DNA of 64,000 nt from Clostridium fungisolvens (lineage in GTDB: Bacteria; Bacillota; Clostridia; Clostridiales; Clostridiaceae), in assembly GCF_014193895.1 (NCBI RefSeq), contig NZ_BLZR01000001.1, positions 186,001 through 250,000 of the forward strand. The letters run 5' to 3'. The notes under the pieces were generated by a model. That model ran no database searches. It was not told the DNA's origin and saw nothing but the letters and a program-made list of their open reading frames with translations. Position 1 is the first letter of the stretch. Each line of letters starts with the position of its first letter. The translations under genes and the position numbers were made by a program. This document shows, in pieces, positions 8,211 through 15,428 of this stretch.

Positions 8211-8436
8211 TTAAGAGTATTATTTGAAATTAAATGGTTATGCAGGAGATGCTATATGAGCGAGCTATTAGAATTAAATGATTTTTTCAGATGGAATGGC
8301 GTTAAAAAACTGTACTGTTCGAACGTAGTGAGTTTACAGTTTTAGCCATGGAATATGAGAAAATCATATTAATTCTTTGCACAAGCTCATTAAAGTATCG
8401 GATGACTAACCATTTAATTTCAATACAGTGCTTTAA
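8211..8436. repeat. Family A long palindrome, complete copy (A1)
   Basis: This 226-base imperfect hairpin has perfect 15-base outer arms: GAAATTAAATGGTTA (8226-8240) and TAACCATTTAATTTC (8407-8421). The middle arms at 8256-8300 and 8345-8390 also pair well (ATGAGC with GCTCAT, and GATGGAATGGC with GCCATGGAATATG). The tip is closed by AAAACTGTACT and AGTTTACAGTTTT. No plausible protein lies inside. Half copies occur at 25996, 57089 and 60498, and arm fragments at 2601 and 49066. It separates cobS from cobC and could dampen read-through. Confidence 0.85.
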
Positions 8437-8479
8437 TAGTGCCATATTTTAAAGTTGTTCATCTTTAAGAGGAGATAAT

Positions 8480-9076
8480 ATGAAACTTATTTTAATAAGG
8501 CATGGAGAGACAGAGGGAAATCTTAATGGAATCTATCAAGGAATTAAGGATTATCCCTTAAGTGAGGAAGGAAAACTACAAAACCTAAAGCTAAAGAGTA
8601 AGTTAGAAAATATAAATGTAGATAAGGTTTATTATTCTACAATGGAAAGAGCAAAAAAAACAGCGGATGCTATTTTTGATTTTTCAAGCAGTGCAATTTA
8701 TTTTGAGGAAAACTTGAGTTTTAATGAGATAAATTTTGGACTTTGGGATGGTAAAGATTATAAATATATAAGTAAAAATTACAGCGAACAGTTTCAAAGT
8801 TTTATAGATGATTTTAAGATTTTTAAATTTCCTGAAGGGGAAAGCTTTAAAGATTTTTATAATAGAGTTAGTGAAGGAATTAGAAAAATTATAAAAGTAT
8901 CAAAGGAAGAGGATAATATAGCAATAGTGGCTCATGGGGGAACTATAAGGGTAATATTATGTGAGCTTTTAGGTTTTAATTATGAAGGATTCTATAAATT
9001 TAATATTAGCCATGGATGCTATAGTTTGCTCACTGTATGCAAAGACAGTGCTGTTTTAGAATTTCTAAATAAATAG
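8480..9076 (+). CDS. cobC: Histidine phosphatase, probable alpha-ribazole phosphatase CobC
   Basis: This 198-residue protein has the phosphohistidine motif LIRHGETEGN at the start and the second catalytic His in IAIVAHGGTIRVIL, with an Arg pair typical of the branch. Placement after cobTUS suggests it removes the phosphate from alpha-ribazole phosphate (or from adenosylcobalamin phosphate). The family also includes phosphoglycerate mutases, so the assignment rests on context. It has its own ribosome binding site (AGAGGAG) and lies after the A1 palindrome. Confidence 0.82.
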   Translation: MKLILIRHGETEGNLNGIYQGIKDYPLSEEGKLQNLKLKSKLENINVDKVYYSTMERAKKTADAIFDFSSSAIYFEENLSFNEINFGLWDGKDYKYISKNYSEQFQSFIDDFKIFKFPEGESFKDFYNRVSEGIRKIIKVSKEEDNIAIVAHGGTIRVILCELLGFNYEGFYKFNISHGCYSLLTVCKDSAVLEFLNK

Positions 9077-9111
9077 ATTGATTTTAAATCATATTTCAGG
9101 AGGAACAAAAT

Positions 9112-10020
9112 TTGAAAAATATAAAGAAGTTAGCAATTATAATAATGGCATTAGTATTTACCTTATCACTAATGGCATGTACAAAGAGTGAAACAAAAAA
9201 AGAAGAAGTTAAAGGTATAAAAATAACTGATTCATACAATAGAGAAGTTTCTTTGGATAAGGTACCTCAAAGAGTAGTAACATTATCACCAGGGGCTACT
9301 GAAACTATATTTGCTTTAAAAAAGGAAAGTATTTTAGTAGGAAGATCAGACTATGATGATTACCCAGCTGAAGTTTCCAAGATAGAAAAGGTTGGTGGGT
9401 TAGAAAATCCTAATATTGAGAAAATAACAGAGCTTAAACCTGACTTAGTAATAGCTGGAGCACATTTTTCTAAGGAAGTACTTAAAAAGCTTGAAGATTT
9501 AGGCATAAAGGTTGCAGTACTTTATGGAGAAGATAATTTCGATGGAGCATATAAAAATATTCTAGATACAGCAGAAGTTTTAGGAGTTAAGAATGATGGA
9601 CAAAAGATAGTAGATGAAATGAAGAAAAAAGTTTCAGAGGTTGAAGAAAAAATAAAGAATTCTAAAAAAGTTAAACTATATTATGTTGTTGATTTTGGTA
9701 AGCAGGACTTTACTGCAGGTGGAGATACTTTTGTTGGTCAGCTTATAGAAAAAGCAGGTGGAGATAATATAGCTAAGGATGTTAAGGGATGGAATTACAG
9801 CTTTGAAAAAATAGTTGAGAATAATCCAGATGTTATAATATTATCTGATAAATATGATGCTAAGAAGAGATTTATACAAGCAGATAGATATAAAGATCTT
9901 CCTGCAGTAAAAGCAAACAAAGTCTTTGAAATTGATGATAATATGTTGGTTAGACAAGGGCCAAGGCAAGCTGACGGCTTAGAGGCACTTGCGAAAATAT
10001 TACATCCAGAGGCTTTTTAA
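9112..10020 (+). CDS. btuF: Corrinoid/iron-type ABC substrate-binding lipoprotein (BtuF-like)
   Basis: This 302-residue protein has a lipoprotein signal peptide with lipobox LMAC (Cys23) and a helical-backbone-type class III binding fold. It shows PQRVVTLSPGATETIFAL at its start and a VGGLENPNIEKITELKPDLV segment, as in BtuF/FecB/FhuD proteins. It starts with TTG after AGGAGG (9098-9103). Position next to cobC and before btuC/btuD homologues favours cobalamin or cobinamide as ligand, although iron-siderophore specificity cannot be excluded by sequence alone. Confidence 0.85.
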   Translation: MKNIKKLAIIIMALVFTLSLMACTKSETKKEEVKGIKITDSYNREVSLDKVPQRVVTLSPGATETIFALKKESILVGRSDYDDYPAEVSKIEKVGGLENPNIEKITELKPDLVIAGAHFSKEVLKKLEDLGIKVAVLYGEDNFDGAYKNILDTAEVLGVKNDGQKIVDEMKKKVSEVEEKIKNSKKVKLYYVVDFGKQDFTAGGDTFVGQLIEKAGGDNIAKDVKGWNYSFEKIVENNPDVIILSDKYDAKKRFIQADRYKDLPAVKANKVFEIDDNMLVRQGPRQADGLEALAKILHPEAF

Positions 10021-10031
10021 GGAGTAGTTAA

Positions 10032-11030
10032 ATGAAGAAAAAAAGACTACTATCAGTACTTTTTATCTTACTGATAGTTTTAGTAATAGCTTCTGTTACG
10101 GTAGGGTCAGCTTCGCTAAAATCTACTGATGCAGTTAGATTAATATGGCTAAAGCTAATTGGTGTGAATATAGATTCAACATATGAAAAAATAATATTTA
10201 ATATAAGATTACCAAGAATAATACTGGCAGCCTTAGTAGGGGCAGGACTTGGAGTAAGTGGAGCTGCTTTTCAGGGGATATTCAAAAATCCAATGGCAGA
10301 TCCGTATGTTCTTGGAGTATCTTCTGGAGCAGCAGTTGGTGCTACTATTTCTATTGTTTTTAGGTTAGAAGCTTATGGTATGGCTTTTACCACAGTCCTT
10401 GCTTTTTTAGGAGCTTTTATTTCCCTAATTTTAGTTTATAACATAGCAAAGGTAGGAAAAAAACTCCCAACAACCACATTATTACTTGCAGGTGTGGCGA
10501 TAAATTTTCTCTTTTCATCGGTTATATCACTTTCAATGATTTTACATAGAGAAGCCATGGAAAGAATAATATATTGGACCATGGGGAGTTTCAATGAATC
10601 ATCCTATAGCCAAATATTGATTATTGCACCTATAGTTATAGTTATATCAATTAGTTTTCAGCTACTTTATAGACAATTTAATATAATAGCTTCTGGAGAT
10701 GAAGGTGCATATTCTTTGGGAGTTGAAGTAGATAAGATTAAAAAGCTGATTATTGTAGTAAGCTCAATTATGATAGCTGTAATAGTTTCTGTAAGTGGGG
10801 TTATAGGGTTTATAGGACTCATAATACCCCATGTTGCAAGACTTATTGTTGGAGCAAACCATAGAGAATTATTTCCTTTTTCTTTTGTTTTAGGAGCTAT
10901 ATTTTCACTTGGTTGTGATACCTTGGCTAGAATACTAATTGCTCCTACAGAATTACCTGTCGGCGCAATAACAAGCCTTTTTGGAGCTCCATTTTTTATA
11001 TATCTTCTTTGGAAAAGAAAGAGAGCGTGA
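10032..11030 (+). CDS. btuC: FecCD/BtuC-family ABC transporter permease
   Basis: This 332-residue membrane protein has about ten hydrophobic helices. It carries the family signatures RLPRIILAALVGAGLGVSG and QGIFKNPMADPYVLGVSSGA. The cytoplasmic coupling region appears as GVIGFIGLIIPHVARLIVG, followed by PTELPVGAITSLFGAPFF. It lies 11 bases after btuF and three bases before the likely btuD start, so the three form one importer operon. Confidence 0.9.
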   Translation: MKKKRLLSVLFILLIVLVIASVTVGSASLKSTDAVRLIWLKLIGVNIDSTYEKIIFNIRLPRIILAALVGAGLGVSGAAFQGIFKNPMADPYVLGVSSGAAVGATISIVFRLEAYGMAFTTVLAFLGAFISLILVYNIAKVGKKLPTTTLLLAGVAINFLFSSVISLSMILHREAMERIIYWTMGSFNESSYSQILIIAPIVIVISISFQLLYRQFNIIASGDEGAYSLGVEVDKIKKLIIVVSSIMIAVIVSVSGVIGFIGLIIPHVARLIVGANHRELFPFSFVLGAIFSLGCDTLARILIAPTELPVGAITSLFGAPFFIYLLWKRKRA

Positions 11031-11032
11031 AT

Positions 11033-11803
11033 ATGTCTATAATAGATATCATACAATTACAATATGATGTAAATAAGGTAACTATATTGAAAGATATTGA
11101 TTTAACCTTTGAAGCGGGAAAGTTCTATTCCATTGTTGGACCAAATGGAAGTGGTAAAACAACTTTGATAAAGAACATTATAAAATATCTTAGTCCTTCT
11201 GAAGGAACGGTTATTGTTGAAAACAAGGATGTTAATAAGATAAAAGCTAAAGAATTTGCTAATATAATAAGTTATGTGCCTCAAGATACAGTGCTTGAAA
11301 TGGAGTTTTCTTGTTATGATGTAGTAATGATGGGGAGAAATAATAAGATAAGCTTTCTTGGAACTGAGACAAATGAGGATATAAAAAAGGTTGAAGAGGC
11401 AATGAAAGCAACTGAAGTTTTTCAGTTAAAAGATAAGCTGATTACAGAAATAAGTGGAGGCGAAAGACAAAGAGTTTTGCTTGCTAGAGCCATAGCACAG
11501 GATAGTAGGTGCATAATACTTGATGAGCCACTATCTAATTTAGATATAAAGCATCAATTAGAGATTATTGATATTCTAAACAAGCTTAGGGATTTAGGAA
11601 AAACTATAATTGCTGTACTTCATGACATAAACTTAGCTTTGAATTACACTGATCATGCAGTGATGATGAAAAACGGGAAAATATTTTATTATGGAAAGAC
11701 AGAAGATGTTATAAATGATAAGAATATAGAAGAAGTTTATGGAGTAAGTTGTAAAATAGTATCAATTGAAGGGGTAAGGCATATAATATTTACTAGAATA
11801 TAG
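11033..11803 (+). CDS. btuD: ABC transporter ATP-binding protein (BtuD/FecE-like)
   Basis: This 256-residue ATPase has Walker A GPNGSGKTT, Q-loop YVPQDT, signature ISGGERQRV, Walker B CIILDEPLSNLD and the switch His in VLHDINLAL. The ATG at 11033 is chosen; an in-frame TTG at 11009 inside btuC would add eight residues. It powers the BtuC-type permease upstream. Transcription likely ends in the long hairpin at 11911-11986. Confidence 0.9.
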   Translation: MSIIDIIQLQYDVNKVTILKDIDLTFEAGKFYSIVGPNGSGKTTLIKNIIKYLSPSEGTVIVENKDVNKIKAKEFANIISYVPQDTVLEMEFSCYDVVMMGRNNKISFLGTETNEDIKKVEEAMKATEVFQLKDKLITEISGGERQRVLLARAIAQDSRCIILDEPLSNLDIKHQLEIIDILNKLRDLGKTIIAVLHDINLALNYTDHAVMMKNGKIFYYGKTEDVINDKNIEEVYGVSCKIVSIEGVRHIIFTRI

Positions 11804-11900
11804 ATGTACCACTTCATAATTAAATTTATATTTTCAAGTTGTCCTCTCAGAACCCAGAGGAGTTTCGAAAATAGTTATCAGATTGAAGTGTTCATCTTTA
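11801..11900. repeat. Family B palindromic repeat (B2)
   Basis: Outer arms AGATGTACCACTTCATAAT and GATTGAAGTGTTCATCT surround an inner hairpin. The inner hairpin has TTTTCAAGTTGTCCTCTCAG pairing with CAGAGGAGTTTCGAAAATAG. The reverse complement matches copy B4 (48546-48656) over nearly its full length. It begins at the stop codon of btuD. Confidence 0.82.
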
Positions 11901-11910
11901 AATAAACTTG

Positions 11911-11986
11911 AAATTATAATAATTTATACGTGTCATAAAATCTTAAATTTGCTTTATTTTATGACACACATGAATTATTAATAATT
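11911..11986. terminator. Long AT-rich hairpin after btuFCD
   Basis: A stem of GTGTCATAAAAT against ATTTTATGACAC extends outward through AATAATTTATAC and ATGAATTATT. It lacks a clean T-run, so it may be a structural or processing hairpin rather than a strict terminator. Confidence 0.6.
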
Positions 11987-11988
11987 AC

Positions 11989-12190
11989 CAAAAAGTCGCT
12001 GAAGCGACCTTCTTCAGTGAGTTTTTTACGCATCTGCCTTTCCGAATGTATATGAGGAAAATCTGGCAGGCGAATAAGTTTTGTTTTTTACTGTATATCC
12101 GTAAAAAACTTTTAAGGCCATCAAAATCTCTAGGTTTAGCTAACTGAAAAATTTTATGCTTTCCTAGACAGTAAAAAGGCATCACTACTT
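11989..12190. repeat. Family C composite repeat (C2)
   Basis: The first part (AGTCGCTGAAGCGACC through GCCTTTCCGAATG and ATATGAGGAAAAT) matches C1. The second part (GCGAATAAGTTTTGTTTTTTA through TCTAGGTTTAGCTAAC to GACAGTAAAAAG) matches C3 at 27551-27685. A stem TTTTTACTGT (12092-12101) against ACAGTAAAAA frames the second part. It fills the gap between two convergent genes. Confidence 0.7.
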
Positions 12191-12218
12191 AGCAGGAGGC
12201 TTTGCAGTGGTGCTTTTT
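12173..12218. terminator. Bidirectional terminator between convergent genes
   Basis: AAAAAGGCATCACTAC pairs with GCAGTGGTGCTTTTT around a 15-base loop. The A-run on one side and T-run on the other allow termination in both directions. It lies three bases from the stop codon of the minus-strand phosphodiesterase gene. Confidence 0.8.
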
Positions 12219-12220
12219 AA

Positions 12221-13507
12221 TTACTTCTTAGTCTTAAAAATGCTACTGAGAACTCTTCCGTCAGGAGAAGGAAGTTCAGTGCCCATAATCTTTGATATAG
12301 TTGGAGCTTCATCTAGCAAACTCATTTCTCCGATATCAAAGTTTTTCTTAATATTTCCGCCACTTATCAAGAAGAAGGTTTGATAATCTTCTTTAAAAGG
12401 TGAATAACCGTGAGTTGCTTTGTCGTATTTTTCTCCAACCTCTTCTATAGTTTCACCATCTAGATCGTTTGAAAAATAGTAGCCTTTTTTAGCTTCTAAC
12501 ATAATTGAACAATTGTTGTCTATTCCTAAGTTTTTCAAATCATCTCCACTTAGAATTTCTTCTAAGCAATCATCGTTGTTACTTGAATAGTCTTTAAGTA
12601 ACTGGATGACTTTGTCCTTCGATTCTATATCATTATCTTTTATATAGATATAGGCTGAACCATCGCAGTTATTTAGGTAAACTTTAGGCTCTTGAAGCTT
12701 TCCTTTCTCATCTTTAGTTATATAACCCTCTTTAACAAATAATGTGTTTAACTTTATGACCTTATTTGTATCCATAAGAGAGTGATCTCCTAATACTACA
12801 ACAGTAGAGTCTTTATAGCAATCATGGCTGTTTAAGGTATCAATAATTCTTCCAAGTCTTACATCATGTCTTCTTAAGGCATTAGTAATCTCATCATTTT
12901 CTGTACCATGATGATGTTTATTAGTATCAACATCAGTAAGATGAACCATTAGAAAATCAACTTTCTCTTTTTGTAATAGGTAAAGTGCGCACTCAGTAGA
13001 GAAATTATCTAGGTGAGGCTGGTTCTTTCCTTCTCTGAGATAGCCGTATTTAAAATTCATCAAAAGCTGATAAGAAAGCGTTCCACTATATAAAGATATC
13101 ATAGGCTGTGTTAACCACCAACGATTTGCAAAGATTTCAGGCATATTATAATCTATTGCAGCCTTACCTGTTACAGGCCATAAAATTGCGCCAGTAGTAT
13201 AGCCTTCCTTTTTAGCTAAATCATAAATTGTGTCACAGTTAACCTGAGATTTAAACCAGAACCAATCAGGGGAGTCCACACCTGGTTGTAATAATATATT
13301 GTTAATTACACCATGATTAGCAGGTTTTTTACCTGTTACAATTGACACATGAGCTGGATAAGTTAGCGATGGATATATACTATTAACCTTATAGGAATAA
13401 GAACTTGAACTAAGTAATTTACTAAAGTTAGGAAGAGTTTTTAAAAACTCAAAATCTTTTCTTCCAAGACCATCTAGAGAAATTATTATAATAGGATTAT
13501 CTTTCAT
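12221..13507 (-). CDS. Alkaline-phosphatase-superfamily phosphodiesterase/pyrophosphatase
   Basis: This 428-residue protein belongs to the type I phosphodiesterase/nucleotide pyrophosphatase group. Near the N-terminus IIIISLDGLGR supplies the first metal Asp and SLTYPAHVSIVTGKKP the nucleophile Thr. LTDVDTNKHHHGT and VVLGDHSLMDTN give further Asp/His metal ligands, and ATHGYSPF the last His. There is no signal peptide, so a cytoplasmic role is likely. Substrate is unknown. It is a single gene on the minus strand with AGGAGG upstream of its start. Confidence 0.87.
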   Translation of the reverse strand: MKDNPIIIISLDGLGRKDFEFLKTLPNFSKLLSSSSYSYKVNSIYPSLTYPAHVSIVTGKKPANHGVINNILLQPGVDSPDWFWFKSQVNCDTIYDLAKKEGYTTGAILWPVTGKAAIDYNMPEIFANRWWLTQPMISLYSGTLSYQLLMNFKYGYLREGKNQPHLDNFSTECALYLLQKEKVDFLMVHLTDVDTNKHHHGTENDEITNALRRHDVRLGRIIDTLNSHDCYKDSTVVVLGDHSLMDTNKVIKLNTLFVKEGYITKDEKGKLQEPKVYLNNCDGSAYIYIKDNDIESKDKVIQLLKDYSSNNDDCLEEILSGDDLKNLGIDNNCSIMLEAKKGYYFSNDLDGETIEEVGEKYDKATHGYSPFKEDYQTFFLISGGNIKKNFDIGEMSLLDEAPTISKIMGTELPSPDGRVLSSIFKTKK

Positions 13508-13954
13508 TTATTAAACCTCCTAGTTACTTGTTATACCAGTGAATGGTAGTATTATTAGTAACATTGTTTTTTATATAAAGATGCATTAGAGTAGTCCTAA
13601 ACTATTGTTAATTTTGAAAATAGTTTAGGCCTAGAGAGTCATTATACTTTAAATTAAGTTATACCTGTTTGATAATCGTGGATCTTGGTGATTATTGAAC
13701 ATATGTAACTTAATGATCAAGTTATGAACTATATAAATAACATCTTATGATATGTTTCCTAATTCCAGTATAGGCTTGTACAACAAAAATTTAAACCCTT
13801 AGCGTGTTACATTCACTAATATTTAATATTTATAATGCGAGACAAGTCTACATAAAGTACTACTAAATTGCAACTAAATGGATATTATTGTAGTTTTATA
13901 AATAGAAAAATATATAAATAGAAAAATATGCGTTTATAAGGCAATAAAAATAGC
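13508..13954. other. AT-rich intergenic stretch
   Basis: No convincing gene is present. One hairpin, CCTAAACTATT against AATAGTTTAGG (13597-13629), stands out upstream of the phosphodiesterase gene and may belong to its leader on the minus strand. The rest is AT-rich without clear structure. Confidence 0.5.
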
Positions 13955-13982
13955 TTGACAATGTTTACAGTGGTGATATAAT
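13955..13982 (+). promoter_or_regulatory. Promoter of the sucrose regulator gene
   Basis: The -35 box TTGACA (13955-13960) and the -10 box TATAAT (13977-13982) are separated by 16 bases. It lies 26 bases before the first RAT element. Confidence 0.8.
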
Positions 13983-14007
13983 TAAAGCATAATCAAATAA
14001 ATCCATT

Positions 14008-14083
14008 AGGATTGTTACTACATAGTAGGCAAGACCTAAATTAAAGTATGTTTTTCCAGCATATTTTAATTTAGGTCTTTTAT
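14008..14083 (+). promoter_or_regulatory. RAT antiterminator 1 overlapping terminator
   Basis: AGGATTGTTACT (14008-14019) and AGGCAAGACCTAAATT (14027-14042) form a typical BglG-family ribonucleic antiterminator with a short loop. The 3' part overlaps the left arm of a terminator: AAGACCTAAATTAAA against TTTAATTTAGGTCTTTT. A LicT/ScrT protein bound to the RAT should stop terminator formation, so the regulator gene just downstream controls itself. Confidence 0.92.
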
Positions 14084-14166
14084 ATTTCCGCGGAATATAA
14101 AAGATGCTATTATTATCAATCTTAATAGGGTATGAGTTGATAAAATACAATCTCCGGAGTGATAAC

Positions 14167-15018
14167 ATGAAAATAGAAAAGATTTTAAATAATAATGTTG
14201 TTACAATTATTGATGAAGATGGTATTGAGCAAGTAATAATGGGTAAGGGAATTGCATTTAAAAAAGTGTTAGGTGATGAAATTGAAGAAAAAAATATTGA
14301 AAAGATATTTAAACTAGATAGTAAAAATGCATCTGAACGCTTTAAAAGTCTCTTAAATGAAACACCTATGGAATATGTGGAGATATCAAGAAACATTATA
14401 AAATACGCAGAAAAGACATTGGAGAAAAAATTTGAAGATGTAATCTTTTTAGCTCTAACAGATCATTTAAACTTTGCAATGAAAAGAATAAAAAAGGGTT
14501 TACCAATTAAAAATGAAATGTTATGGGAGATAAAAAGAATATATAGAAAAGAATATTCTATAGGCATATGGTCTATTAATTATATTAAATACAAGCTTGG
14601 CGTTGATTTGCCAGAAGATGAGGCTGGATTCATTGCGTTACACATAATTAATGCAACGCTTGGTGAAAGTATGCCGAACACTATGAATATAACAAAGCTT
14701 ATACAAGATATTTTGAGTATAGTGAAATATCATTATAAGATAGATGTTGATGAGGAAGCTTTGAGTTTTCATAGATTTGTAACCCACCTTAAGTTTTTTG
14801 CACAAAGAATGTTTGGCAAAAAGCAGGAAGTGTCAGGAGACGATAGCCTGTATGAAGTGGTAAAGGATAAGTATAATGAAGCCTATCTTTGTGTAAAAAA
14901 GATAAGGGATTATATAAAAATTACTTATGATTATGAGCTAACAAGTGAAGAAATAGTATATCTAGTTCTTCATGTGCAAAGGCTTACTAAAGACAAATCA
15001 GTTGCAAGTAATATGTAA
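14167..15018 (+). CDS. scrT: BglG/LicT-family transcriptional antiterminator (ScrT)
   Basis: This 283-residue protein has an N-terminal CAT RNA-binding domain (MKIEKILNNNVVTI, then MGKGIAFKK) followed by two PRD domains. Conserved His residues (FLALTDHLNFAMKR, GFIALHIINA, HRFVTHLKFF, YLVLHVQRL) are the PTS phosphorylation sites. It binds the RATs at 14008 and 15179. Unphosphorylated or differently phosphorylated forms report sucrose flux. ATG 14167 follows TCCGGAG. The scr name rests on the downstream sucrose genes. Confidence 0.92.
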   Translation: MKIEKILNNNVVTIIDEDGIEQVIMGKGIAFKKVLGDEIEEKNIEKIFKLDSKNASERFKSLLNETPMEYVEISRNIIKYAEKTLEKKFEDVIFLALTDHLNFAMKRIKKGLPIKNEMLWEIKRIYRKEYSIGIWSINYIKYKLGVDLPEDEAGFIALHIINATLGESMPNTMNITKLIQDILSIVKYHYKIDVDEEALSFHRFVTHLKFFAQRMFGKKQEVSGDDSLYEVVKDKYNEAYLCVKKIRDYIKITYDYELTSEEIVYLVLHVQRLTKDKSVASNM

Positions 15019-15178
15019 ACTATTATTGAAATAGTAGTTAATATGTTACAGGCTTATTAAGCTAACTTTATTCTTTAGGGAATTATTTCAGATATATTTT
15101 TTGATAAGTATGCGTAGCAGAATTAAAAACATAAAATACGTTAAATAATAATTAGGTCTAAAATTAAATAGAAATTTT

Positions 15179-15370
15179 AGGATTGTTACTGAGTTTAAAT
15201 TCAGATTTACCTTATATTGTATGATAGCAAAGGAAGAACTTAAAAATATATCATATAATAAGGTATATAGAAATTATACAACTGCAGGCAAAACCTAAAT
15301 TGTAGCAATATTAGTCTAGATACGCGAATACATCTAGAGTCTATAATTTGCTTCAGTTTAGGTTATTTTT
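15179..15370 (+). promoter_or_regulatory. RAT antiterminator 2 with enlarged loop, plus terminator
   Basis: The RAT halves AGGATTGTTACTG (15179-15191) and CAGGCAAAACCTAAAT (15285-15300) are standard, but 93 bases separate them instead of the usual few. The insert carries its own hairpin, TACCTTATATTGTATGAT against ATCATATAATAAGGTA. The 3' half overlaps the left arm of a terminator: AACCTAAATTGTAGCAA against TTGCTTCAGTTTAGGTT, then eight T residues. This controls entry into scrA. Confidence 0.88.
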
Positions 15371-15428
15371 TTTGTTTAAAAACTAAAATTTAAGTTTACA
15401 TTACTTATATAGGAAGGTGGATGAATCA

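Noticed and set aside
11985..12185. A 66-codon minus-strand open frame between btuD and the phosphodiesterase gene
   Set aside because: It lies wholly in the family C repeat and a terminator. The homologous C3 copy does not keep it open.
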